DNA from: Astropecten irregularis
Taxonomy: Eukaryota > Echinodermata > Asteroidea > Paxillosida > Astropectinidae
NCBI GenBank assembly: GCA_963971285.1
Contig: OZ020254.1
Span: 1,860,001 to 1,924,000 of the forward strand
DNA length: 64,000 nt
Direction: 5' to 3'
Shown here in pieces: positions 30,128 to 41,000 of this stretch. Made by a program: the position numbers and the translations under genes. Numbering within the stretch: the first letter of the stretch is position 1; every line of letters begins with the position of its first letter. The notes under the pieces were generated by a model that was not told the origin of the DNA, did not search any database, and saw only the letters and a list, made by a program, of their open reading frames with translations.

Positions 30128-30264
30128 GCCGTAGTCCCAATTCTCTGGCTGCATGCGACCGCAAATAACCCACAAGTCTATGGAAATGGCTGCAGTCACT
30201 GGCTAGTGGCTGCCATAGGTACATGTGTGTAATTTGCAGCCGTAGCCAGAGAATTGGGACACGG
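30128..30264. repeat. Family J element
   Basis: CCGTAGTCCCAATTCTCTGGC at the left faces CCAGAGAATTGGGACACGG at the right. A fragment of the same terminus lies near 33129-33165. Confidence 0.8.
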
Positions 30265-31477
30265 TATAAGATTGGTCTTCAATAAATGGGCAATGCAACA
30301 CCAATTTAATACGCAATTAACTTGGAGATGGCCGTTGTATACCGAAGACCCATGCACTTCGAGACAACAAGTACTAGCCTGCTACATCTATCCAGTCCTT
30401 CCACAATAGACATCTCCACAGACAACCCAATCAAAATGCCTTCAAAACTGTGCATTTCAGAATGTCAAACGACGATGTAATGATGTGAAACCCCTACGTC
30501 TGAAGTACCCAAATTGAATCCCCACTTGGCGACACTTGCTATGGGGTTGGATAGGAGGTCGATGTTATGTGAGGGCGCATGGAGGAATAATGTTCCAGAT
30601 TGACCGTTTATTCGGCGAGTATTGTGTGTATATGTAGGCCTACATTGGCTGGTGTCCTCCGGTATGGAATCCGAGACCACCAGAGTAGTTATTCGGCCAC
30701 TTCCAGAGTGTTTCGATGAATATCATCTGTATTTCATCATGCCTTATTGGCCTTTATTTAAACTAGGGGTTGGTGTATTCATGTGACTATTATATTGGTT
30801 GAAAACCCCACGCGGCAGTGACAAACCGGCACAGACAATTTTAAATCTGATAGTAATTTTCCGTCCATTGTGGGTCATCGTCAATCTGGCCATCTCTCCG
30901 TGGTGGCCGATACTCAATTCCGTAATTGTGGGCAATTGCCAGTGGTGGTCACATTGTCCTAGGTGACATTAGCCATGATTGTTGCTACTTGATCATGATT
31001 TCATGGTGGCCATTTATTATGAGATGTTGGCCAATGTGGTCAAATGTGGTGGATAGATAATGACAGTGCATGGACTTAATTGCAGACAAGTCGATAAGTA
31101 TTTCAAATTTCTCACGTATATTGCGCGCCATTATACCTTTGAACATAATGATAGTAATGCACGTGTTGTCGGCATGTTTATAGGGGACAGAAAGTTCACA
31201 CAACCAAGTTCATTTCTTGTTCAGCAAGCAGTTATGATCAGCGAAGCGCGAACGCTATCGAGAATAATAACATAGTAATAGAAAAATGTATTGTGGTAGA
31301 CACAAAAAGGGTTGCAACTGGGGTTTGCAAGGGAATATCCCTCGATACGTGGGCACAAAAGGGTGTATGATGAACTGCATTAGGGTATTATTAACGTGTC
31401 CTTTGGCTGACTCCATTTCAATCTGTCACATTGTTTGGTTCTGTGAGCAACCCTTTTAGAGCAGTCTGTTTACTGTT
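30265..31477. other. Intergenic, nothing recognised
   Basis: About 30880-31050 is rich in TGGTGG/GGCCA words but lacks a clear period. No gene supported. Confidence 0.4.
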
Positions 31478-31849
31478 TTAAAGTTACAGTATATCATACT
31501 TTGGTAGCATACCGCAACAGAAATTGTCACAGATTGACCTATACCTTACAGGATATAAAGATGGTGCTGGTAGAAACATACCGTTAATTTTTTTCGCCTG
31601 AAATGCTGTTTTTATCAGAAAAAAAATTCAAACCAATGATCAATTTTGATCTTCGGAAGATCAAAAGTAACGTAACGGTGAAAAGATTATAAAAAAAATT
31701 ACCGATGGCGTTTTCCACTGTTTTCTCTAAAATTGGGCACCGTATGTGACTGACAAATTCACAGATGACTGTTACTGTATCTTTCTTGATATTTTCCCCC
31801 ACGAATCTGCATTTCTTTGACAAAAACCAAAGTATGATATTACCTTTAA
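31478..31849. repeat. Family A MITE, first of an adjoining pair
   Basis: TTAAAGTTACAGTATATCATAC at the left; CCAAAGTATGATATTACCTTT and TTAA at the right, where a second family A copy begins at once. Confidence 0.85.
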
Positions 31850-32203
31850 ATGTATACTATCATACTTTGGTAAGACACCAAAACAGAAATGTTCACAGAT
31901 TTACGTATAACTTACACGGCATGAAGATGGTGGTGGTAGAAACATACTGTTATAGTAAAAAAAGATCCGCCTGAATTTATCCAGAAATTAGTAAATCAAC
32001 GACCGAAAATCTTTTTCATCTTTTAAAAAGATCAAAAATAAAAGAGAAAAGACTTAAGAAATACTGTGGCCGTTTTTCACTGTTTTCTCAAAAAGTGGGC
32101 ACCGTATGGGACTGAAATGTTCACAAATGATTGTTACTGTATCTGTCTTAATATTTGTGCCCATGTATTTCTTTGATAAAAACCAAAGTATGATATTACC
32201 TTG
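31846..32203. repeat. Family A MITE, second of the adjoining pair
   Basis: Begins at the TTAA that ends the previous copy, same orientation; its right end is ACCAAAGTATGATATTACCTTGAT. The two share one TTAA. Confidence 0.85.
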
Positions 32204-32770
32204 ATAAAGTATAAAGATCGTGCTCTGCAGTATGTACTATCAAGGGACACAATATGCCACAAGGAAACAAAACTACACAGCATGGAACAGAGAAAGACTG
32301 TCTTCTTGCCCCAAGAAAATGACCGAGAAGGTGACCAGCAATTGATTCTAAAAGACTGACCTAGCTGTTCTCGCTGATTGCCAGTTAAATTGCCTGGCGT
32401 GAAAATTGGCTCTACGATGTAATCACGTCAGGCTACAATTACATCATTATGCATGCTCCTTCTTCACACCTGCCCTTGAGTAGACACCTAGTAGGCCCTA
32501 CACACAATCAATGAAGATGCTATTGGCTAGATGTAACAAGGTGCAAGGTGTCTTTTTTCACAGAGTTTTTTTTTTCTATTCGTGTTTTAGAAAATCAATT
32601 AGTTGCGAGATGGGCTTTCAACGGTAGGGAGGTATAAGAATGTGACAATTCCAGTGTGTCTTTATAAATGACAATGTAACAAAATAATTAGGACAATTTT
32701 CGTATTGTCGTCTCGCATCACCTAATGAATGTTAATTTCTCGTTTTTATATGTTGTCTCCTGTACACAGG
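32204..32770. other. Intergenic, nothing recognised
   Basis: No frame or repeat family seen. Confidence 0.4.
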
Positions 32771-32985
32771 GTGCTGTGGGGCTAGTGTGGCCTTGTGGCC
32801 TGGCGTGTCGTACTCAAAGTCTTGTGGTCAATCTACAGATTGTAGGTTCGAATCAAGCCATGGGCTAATGGTGCTTGCGTCCTTGGGCAAGATGCTTTGT
32901 CACATATTGCTCCTCTTCACCCAGGTGTAAATGGGTACCTGTGAGGGTAGAGATGGCTTTGTGGTTTGATTAGCATAACAAAACT
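32771..32985 (+). repeat. tRNA-derived SINE, type 1
   Basis: TGGCCTTGTGGCCTGGCG and AGGTTCGAATCAAG stand for the A and B boxes; CTTGGGCAAGATGCTTTGTC and CACCCAGGTGTAAATGGG follow. Confidence 0.8.
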
Positions 32986-33439
32986 GCGCAGATATTTGTG
33001 AATTTGTGATGTCATGGCGATCACCGCATCTCGCACTGGATACGAAACCGCACTAATATAAAACCCATTCCAGGACTCGCACTGCTTAGTCGACCGAGGG
33101 CGCTATTCAAACGGCCTTTATAAAAATAAGTCCGAGTCCCAAATCTCTGGCTGCGACCGCAAAAAAAACCCATTATTATTATTTTATTTTTATAGCTCGT
33201 TTTCTGGAAAGTAACAAGTTTTCAATCAAAGAAAAAAAAAGCAAGACACTTTGCATCAATCTGCTCCTCTCCAATCAGAATGTAACATGTACATTAGGCA
33301 ATTAAATCCCCTAATTACCACAATTGTTAATCCCAGCTCATCTACCCCATTCTCCCCCTCTCCATTTTCCACCTCTAATCCTACCCACCTTTACCCCCCT
33401 TTGTGCCTACCCATGCGTTAAAATGTAGCTTGACCTATA

Positions 33440-33583
33440 TGTTTATTATGTTGTCTTGTCATAGCCTTCGATAAAGATCCTGCTTGGATCGAAACGCGTC
33501 AGGCCCTCCTAACTCCAAGCATTTGATATATTTCAGGTCACTTTGGCTGATGAGCAGTTTGAAGCAGTTTATTACTTGTATAA
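33440..33583 (+). repeat. Family L repeat with GATCC hairpin
   Basis: GATCCTGCTTGGATC (33476-33490) is a hairpin followed by GAAACGCGTCAGGCCCTCC and, about 50 bases on, GGCTGATGAGCAGTTTG. The same order occurs at 54620. Possibly the end of a Penelope-like or other retroelement; unproven. Confidence 0.6.
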
Positions 33584-33778
33584 ATCAAAAGACAACATAA
33601 GAATACAAGCTAGAAATTTAAGCCTTTGTCAATTGACACCTTACTCAACACAAATTGATTGAAAATTACTTTTATTTAAACATTTTTCTCTACGATATTA
33701 AATAAAAAATACAAAGAGCGTTACACACAACTGGATGTGATATCATTTACAATAAAAACTATTTGTACATGTTTTTAT

Positions 33779-33916
33779 AATGGGAGACTTTGGAGAATCG
33801 GTCTTGAGTCAACAGCGCACGCGCAAACCATGCTTGCACAATTGTGAGCATGCGCACATTGTTTTGCGCGTGCGTGCGCTGTTAACTTGAAGACCGGTTC
33901 TCCAAAGTATACCATT
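33779..33916. repeat. Family E element
   Basis: AATGGGAGACTTTGGAGAATC faces GGTTCTCCAAAGTATACCATT; inner arms CAACAGCGCACGCGCAA and TTGCGCGTGCGTGCGCTGTT fold back. Confidence 0.85.
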
Positions 33917-34293
33917 ATTGTCCAATGAAGCACAATGAGCTACAGTCATAGGTATAGGATATTTATTTGACATGATTGATATTATACAATGCATATAACA
34001 ATGGAATGGATTTTTTTCAAGCTAATTTTCATTGTTGCGAAGTTTTTGACAAAAACTGGAGGACTCTCATGTACATGAAAAGGGAAAACCTCAAAAATAA
34101 TATTTGGGATTACAATCTCTTGGAATAAGATTATCCTGGTAATCCCAGATTATCCTAGTAATCCCAGATTATCCTAGTAATTCCCTGTTATGTTGCAATT
34201 AGTTACACTCTTGCAGAACAGGATTATTCTTCAGCGGATCCTACACAATCAGTGGCAGCTAACTCTCTACGCTTTGAAAATAAAAATTGCCTG

Positions 34294-34625
34294 AAAGGTA
34301 ATATCATACTTTGGTATTTGTCAAAGAAATACAGATTCATGGGCAAAAACATCAAGACAGATTTCAGTCCCATACAGTGCCCACTTTTTGAGAAAACAGT
34401 GAAAAATTGCCACAGTATTTCTTAAGTCTTTTCTCTTTTACTTTTGATCTTTAAAAGATCAGAAAGATTTTCACTTGTTGTTTTCGTAATTTCTGGATAA
34501 ATACAGGCGGAACAATTTTAACAGTATGTTTCTACCACCACCATCTTCATACCCTGTAAGTTATTCGTAAATTTGTGAACATTTCTGTTTTGGTTTCTAA
34601 CCAAAGTATGATAGTATACCTTTAA
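34294..34625. repeat. Family A MITE
   Basis: AAAGGTAATATCATACTTTGG to ACCAAAGTATGATAGTATACC and TTAA; the left TTAA is lost. Confidence 0.85.
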
Positions 34626-34733
34626 AGACGATGGGCAACTTACTGTCAGTCTCCACTCCTGCGGCCATACGTTTATGCTCAGCAGATATCTACATGTATG
34701 CTTAAAATTGACCCTGACTGATTACATGATCAG

Positions 34734-34850
34734 GGGCCAATTTCATGGAGCTGTTAAGCACAAAAAAAATGCTTAGCACAAAATATTTTGCTCAATAAAA
34801 CAAACCACAGTAGCAAATTCGACTTGATATTCATGGTCAGTGAACAACAA
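34734..34850. repeat. Left half of a family D element
   Basis: CAGGGGCCAATTTCATGGAG through TGATATTCATGGTCAGTGAA, then replaced abruptly by a tRNA-like sequence. Confidence 0.8.
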
Positions 34851-34852
34851 CG

Positions 34853-34930
34853 TGCTGGCTCAGGTGGGATTCAAACCCACGTCCTCCTGTTAACTAATGC
34901 AGATGCAATACCGCTAGGCCACCAAGCTTT
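34853..34930 (-). repeat. tRNA-like SINE, type 3
   Basis: On the minus strand TTGGTGGCCTAGCGGTATTG and GGGTTTGAATCCCACC act as A and B boxes. It lies about 90 bases past the haspin stop, same strand, so may be in the haspin 3'UTR. A fragment of the same kind is at 37155-37205. Confidence 0.65.
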
Positions 34931-35015
34931 ATATATTTGCCAAATTTCTGAGAAAAAAAAATGATTTCGGGCTAAAACCAAGTTGCATGTCTGATTAACG
35001 GAATCTTCATTGCTC

Positions 35016-38000
35016 TCATATTTCCAGCAGACCAGCATCTCGGACGACTTCCAAGGCTGAGGAGTGTTCCAGCAGGTGTCGACTGAGGGTCCTTAGTTTC
35101 CTCTTGAGTGGGGCCGGGTCCTGTTTGGTCCTGGGGTAGGTCTTGGCTTTGAGGAGCTTGTCCAGGAGGTAGTGCAACCATAGGACGTTGGTGTGTGGGT
35201 TCCAGGGCTCCCAGTCATTGCTGCAGGAACGATGTTACAAATTCCAGTTTCATAATATTTCATGATCGGTCAGGACATGTTATATAATTATAAACTTGAA
35301 CTGTGCTGAAAATTAAGGATGCCTGACGTGAAAAAAAGATTGAAATCGAATCCAAACCATGGACGTCATATTATATAAACAAAATTGGGCTCACAATACT
35401 CCCTTTGTGCCCACATTGTCACTGAACCCACAAGTATCCATCTCGGAGGGCCAATTACAAAGGTAATACAAAGACGCGCTCACCATTGTTAGTTAAATAT
35501 GTCTGCCAACAATAGTTACCGCATTGTATCTGGCACAGTAAGATGGCCGCTGGTGGCTTCTGCATTCTGTTTATATCAGGACCCTGAATAAGTGGTATAT
35601 ATGCCATTGGACAGCTCTTTTCCGATTCAAGAATGCGCTGAACATCATGCTCAATGTTGGAGAGCTTTGTCACGTATTCATGATCAGCATACAGGCTTAG
35701 CATGTGAAGTAAAAGGTACGTCAATCTCATAGAGCTGCTTAAGCACCAAAATTTGCTTAAGCACCAAAAACCTTGGCAAATTGAATCAGTATGCCAGCCA
35801 AAACTCCTTGCGAATGTTATGCTCAGCAAACAATGGCCTAATACAAGTCAAAAGCAGTCAATATCACATGAACATTTGGTTGGTAATCCTGTTTGATCAA
35901 GGAAGACTTTTCGTGCTTAAGCAAATTATGTGCTTAAGCAGCTCTATGAAATTGGCCCCAGGTTAGGTCTCTAGTCCCGTACTCACTCGTTTTCGCATCT
36001 CATTTTCCTGTAGACGCCAAATTGAGGATCGCCTCGTCCTGTGAAGAGTGTCTCATCGTTGGCCAGATCACAGTACACAGTGCAATCATCTGATAAGGAT
36101 AAAGAGACATCAGGAGAAGTCTGTTAAAGGCAGGCTTGTATTACGATAGGCATGTAATAGGTACCTGAAACCTCTACAAAACCTACAGTAGCACTTCACC
36201 GCAATGGTACTAATCCACTATATCCCCCGACAGTATATAAAAAGATCTTACAGTATACAGCCCAACAAACCTCAAGGCAACACAATGTTATTGTTTTATC
36301 AGATTGAGAAGCTGAGTGCTAGGGCTAGGTCTATTGTCTTGATGTTTCCAATGGGCAAAGACCTAGACCTAGCTCTAGACAACAGATTCAGATGCAGCCT
36401 CAGCTTGTCCAAGACAGCAGATCCAATGTCTTACAGGAATGACAGTCAGTTTAATACCTTGCTTGAGCCGTGACAGGGTGAAGTCAATCATGCTGGCCTG
36501 CACGCCATGAGATGCCACCTGGATCTCTTCTCCTTCCAGCAGGAAGCTGACGGTCCTCTCAGAGGTAGGTAGGACCAGGACGTTTCCCCAGTGAAGGTCA
36601 CGATGCTCAAACTCCAGGGACTGTTCAGCCACTGCCAGGGATATGGCCACTTGCTGGAAGATGCTGACTGCTTGCCGGACACTCTCAAGCTGTGTGTGGA
36701 CCGCAAACGAAAAATACAAATTTAGTGGATCTTCTTTCGAAAGCAGAAAAGTGTGGCTCAATGCATGAGATTGACTTCATTCTCATTTGCAAAACAACAA
36801 ACCTACTCCATAAGGAATAAATGGAACAAGTTCACTGATGTGAATACCATCACAAATTGAGCCCCAACTTGGTGGACTGATGACCCATCTCCAAAAAGAA
36901 TGAGAGGAAACCGTCTCTTACTCTTTTACTCTCAAGGTCATCTCCTCCATCGGCAAACTCAAACAGGATGAAGAGCTGGTCGTCTGGAAACACATCTGTG
37001 AGTAAAAAGAAGGTAACCTCAGAAACCATTCAATTCCAGTCTTACAAATTAAAAAATCTTTATAATTGATTTATTCGTGGATAAGATAACATAATAACAA
37101 TTTATTGCCCTTCAACCACGTAGATAAGCACTTCACTAAGTGCCTTTGAGCACACATGAAAAAATCATGCGCTAGCTCAGGTGGGATTTGAACCCATGAC
37201 CTCCGTATGTACCTTCAATAAAATTTAGTCTTCAATACGATTCATAGTTGAAAACTATAGAATTGCAAAAAACAATTAATTACACCTACAACTAAAACAA
37301 AAATGATAGCTCCAAATCCATGAAATCATAAAAATGATAAGAAGAGTGCACAGCAATCTTCAACAGTCTGCCCAGTTTTTCATACTAAGACCATCACATT
37401 TTTGGAATCCTGTCAGAATCTGTGGTGGACTTATCGGAGAGAGCCAGCCTACCTGGTCTGTCGTTTTCCGATTCTTTGCGGTTGCCGTACTCGTCCCATT
37501 GATCCAGGAGCTTCTTGGGATAGCTGCCTTGACAGCAGGAGACTCTGTTGACCTTGATGAAGCCACCTGTGGTGCTGACACTGCCATCCTTGAGACTGCT
37601 CAACTCCCTGGGTGAAGGAAGGCCATAGTAGTTGGTCAGGAGGAGGAAAAAGAAAGAAAGCTGAAACTTACAGGAATTGGCGAAAGGGCATCACCAGGAG
37701 CAGAGCCAGCGGGTTCATTTGACTCAATACGGGAAAGCTCACCCGGCCCAGACAGAGTGAGGATTGACTAACTGATTCTAGACATCGGAGAAGCGTTCAA
37801 TACATGACAGGATGCTATTTCTCCTCTTCGCCAAGGTGTTAATGGGTACCTGTGAGGGTAGAAATGGCTTTGTGCCCCGGGCCTCGCATTCCCTAGACAC
37901 GCCGGTCGACTCTATGTACAAGTGTATGGGCCACCAAGTCAAGAGTTTAGTAAAGTTTGGCAATGATTATGATCGGCCCAACTAATTACCGCAAACACTG

Positions 38001-41000
38001 ACAAAGAAGACGGATAGGTTGAAAGAGGGTTCACATGGATGAAAGTAATGTATGACTGAAGATGTACAATGAGACCATACCTGGATATGACGATCTCTGG
38101 GAGGATCTCCTCAAAGGACTTCTGGGGCTCACCGTTGACCTGAAAGTCACCTTCGATGGGGATAACCTACACAAACAAATGAACCAAGATGATGCACGGC
38201 AATTAACCTAAATCGAGGAATAACTTCTTTTAATAATAATCACATGCCAATGGCTGACCCCCAAGTTATGGCTGCCTGCAGGGGCCTCTGTTCCGATTGG
38301 TCAGTACAGTGACCAGGGCCACAGTTTAAAACTCTTTACATCGCTGTATTCTATCGGGCTCTGGATTCGACATGGACTGAGATATGGGTAGAAACGATTT
38401 TGGTGTAGAAACCAGCCCTACAGCAACGATGCTTCCAAAAGGGGGTGGGTGGGCGGGGCAAAAGGAGAAAATCACCCCTGTAATCAAAAAGCGTGCAGCG
38501 TGTATATCGCAGCTCCCGCTTCCACCTCATCCTCAGAATCTCCAGAATCACGACTGATGTATCATCAGTCGCCCTCAACGTTCACATACATAATGTTCCG
38601 GAACTGATATAGGGCCAATTTCACGGCCCTGCTTTTTAGCACAATAATTTGCTAGGCATGAAATTTCTGTCTCAATAAAAAACAGGTTTAAAAGCCAAAT
38701 TTCCATGTGTTGCGTATCGCTTGTGATTGTTCTTTGGCTGTTGTTCGCTGACCATGAATATCAAATGGAAATTTTAATGGTGGTTTGTTTTATTGAGAAA
38801 GGCATTTTGTGCTGAGCAATTTTTTGTGCTTAACAGCTCCATGAACCTTGCTTGATCAACCATTTTTACCTTGAGTGCCACACTCTGGTTAGTAGCACTG
38901 ACGGTGCGGAACACCTCTCCATACACGCCCTCTCCAATCTTACTGCATGCTGCCATCATGGCAGGGGGGATGGCCTCGTCAAATGGAACAGGTGTGACCT
39001 GGTTGCACTGCACCATAACCTTCTGCTGAGCGGTAACAAAACGACCGGTAGTCTTGCTCTTCACCGGTGTCAGTGCATCCTGTAAAACAAAGCTCATGTT
39101 TTATACATACATACATGTACATGTGTGGTTCATCTGCCTATATTTCAAACCAGATGCAAGATTTATTTCACAAATCACATGGGCCCTTATCAGGCCTTGA
39201 ATTGGGTTCTGAAAAGGGCAAGGCCACTTTTCCATTGCAAGGGGCACTTCCATTGGAAAATCATAATGACTATGGAAACATTTGAAGGGGCACCAAGGCC
39301 AAGAACCAGGGCAACGAAGAGCAACAATTTGTTTGTTTTTGTGTTCCTAAAAATAAAATTGTCAATCTGAGTTACCATTATAGGTTATTAAACCCATCTT
39401 ATTCAGGATTTGGAAATTGTAATCAAAGATGATTCTGTTTGGCATTCATGAGTTAAAGGAATCCATAATCCCTAGCCTACATTCAATTGTTTTCCCACAT
39501 TTTTAAGAATCAACTTTCAAGATCTAGGCATTTACTTTGCTTCAGACAGAAACTAATAGTGATGCAAGCACTTCCCCTAGCCTCTACGCCCTCCTGAAAG
39601 TTGTTCTGGAACAGATCTAGAGGGCTAAGAAAAACTCACCTTGAAACTTGGATGGTAACTGTTGGACAGCTTAGAGCAATTTGGAACGATCAAAGATTCT
39701 GTCTTGATCTGCTTGCTCCCAACATCTTCATCTTTGTTCTCATCCTCTGACTCAAGTAAATGGACCTTGTCTGTCTGACAGGCTAGCACAGAGGAAGACG
39801 AGTATTGACTGAGACAGTCTCCTGGAATAGGGGTGACCACCACCGAGCAGGGACTGATGAATTTAGCTCTTGAATCAACGTTTTCAGAGCTCTTTGCTTT
39901 GGAATGTCCGTCATGAGTGTTGTTAAGATCCAGCAAGGAGATCTCGTTGGTAATGTCCGAGAGGTTTGTGGATTTCAAGGGCTGGCTTTGACAAGTCAGA
40001 CGACGGCAGCTGGCCCGGTCGTTGGCTACTCCGACTACCGCATCGGCGGTTGAAACTGGACTGACTGCATCGATGGGGAATTCAGGCACAGCCCCATTGA
40101 GCTTCCCAACATCTTGAGAGCTGGATCTGGTGACCCGTTTCCCCGACACTTGAAGATGCAGGTGCAATCTCTGGGGTACATTGGGAGGCTTTGAGAGGCA
40201 GTTCCTCGGTTCGTTAGGAGTGCTGGTTTCAATGCAGTCACGATTGATGTTCAAGCCGGGAGGAAGAAACGCTGCCGGGGAGGCAAACACACAATTGTCC
40301 TCCGGAGAAGGCTTGGGTCGGCTCCATGATTCGGCTTTATCATCAAGGCTACAGCTGCCCCGGTCGGACACGTCGGCGGAATAACCGAAGAGATCACAGC
40401 TGGCATCAAAGGTTATATCTGAGCTATCCGTCCGACCTCGCTTGCTCGATGAATCCAAACTCCTCTGGATTGGAGAGTGAATCAAATCACATCTCACCAA
40501 TCTATTCTTCCCGTTACGGTCTCCATTATTCACAGCCGTTGTTTGCTTGTCACCCTTCAGGCCGGTGTCCTTAGCATCGCCCCTTCCTCTTCTCCTACTA
40601 AGCTTGCTGGCCTTGGTCTCTCTGACAGGCTGATGAAGGTCATCCACTGTTGTGACCGATCGCTCAGTGGGGTTTTCCTTCCCTCGGACTGCCTTCCGGT
40701 TTGGTGCTTTCCTCGGCGCAGGTTTCTTATCAAGCTGGGCAGGAATCACATTTCTTTCCTACAGAGAATCAACAAGATTATGTATTTAACTGAACTCAGA
40801 ATAAATCCTTGAAATCAAACACATGTGAGTGGCCAAACACAAAAAAATGAAAATCTGAAAACTCCACAGAAAAAGCTGAAATTGAAAACTACCAATACCT
40901 TTGCACAGAGCAGGTGTACAAAAAAGCTGAAATTTCGAGTCAAGATCACAACCCCCCCCCAAAAAAAATCTGAAATCAGATTAAAATCTGAAGTTTCACA

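Noticed and set aside
34130-34190. Short array of AATCCCAGATTATCCTAGT units
   Set aside because: Only two to three imperfect units; too short to call a satellite or CRISPR-like array.
35455-35829. Minus frame of 124 codons beginning in a haspin intron
   Set aside because: Built from a family D transposon and the 54-bp dispersed repeat; exon phases of haspin skip it.
37334-37615. Plus-strand frame of 93 codons
   Set aside because: Antisense shadow of the haspin exon 37453-37607.
40326-40812. Plus-strand frames of 80-110 codons
   Set aside because: Antisense shadows of the large haspin exon.
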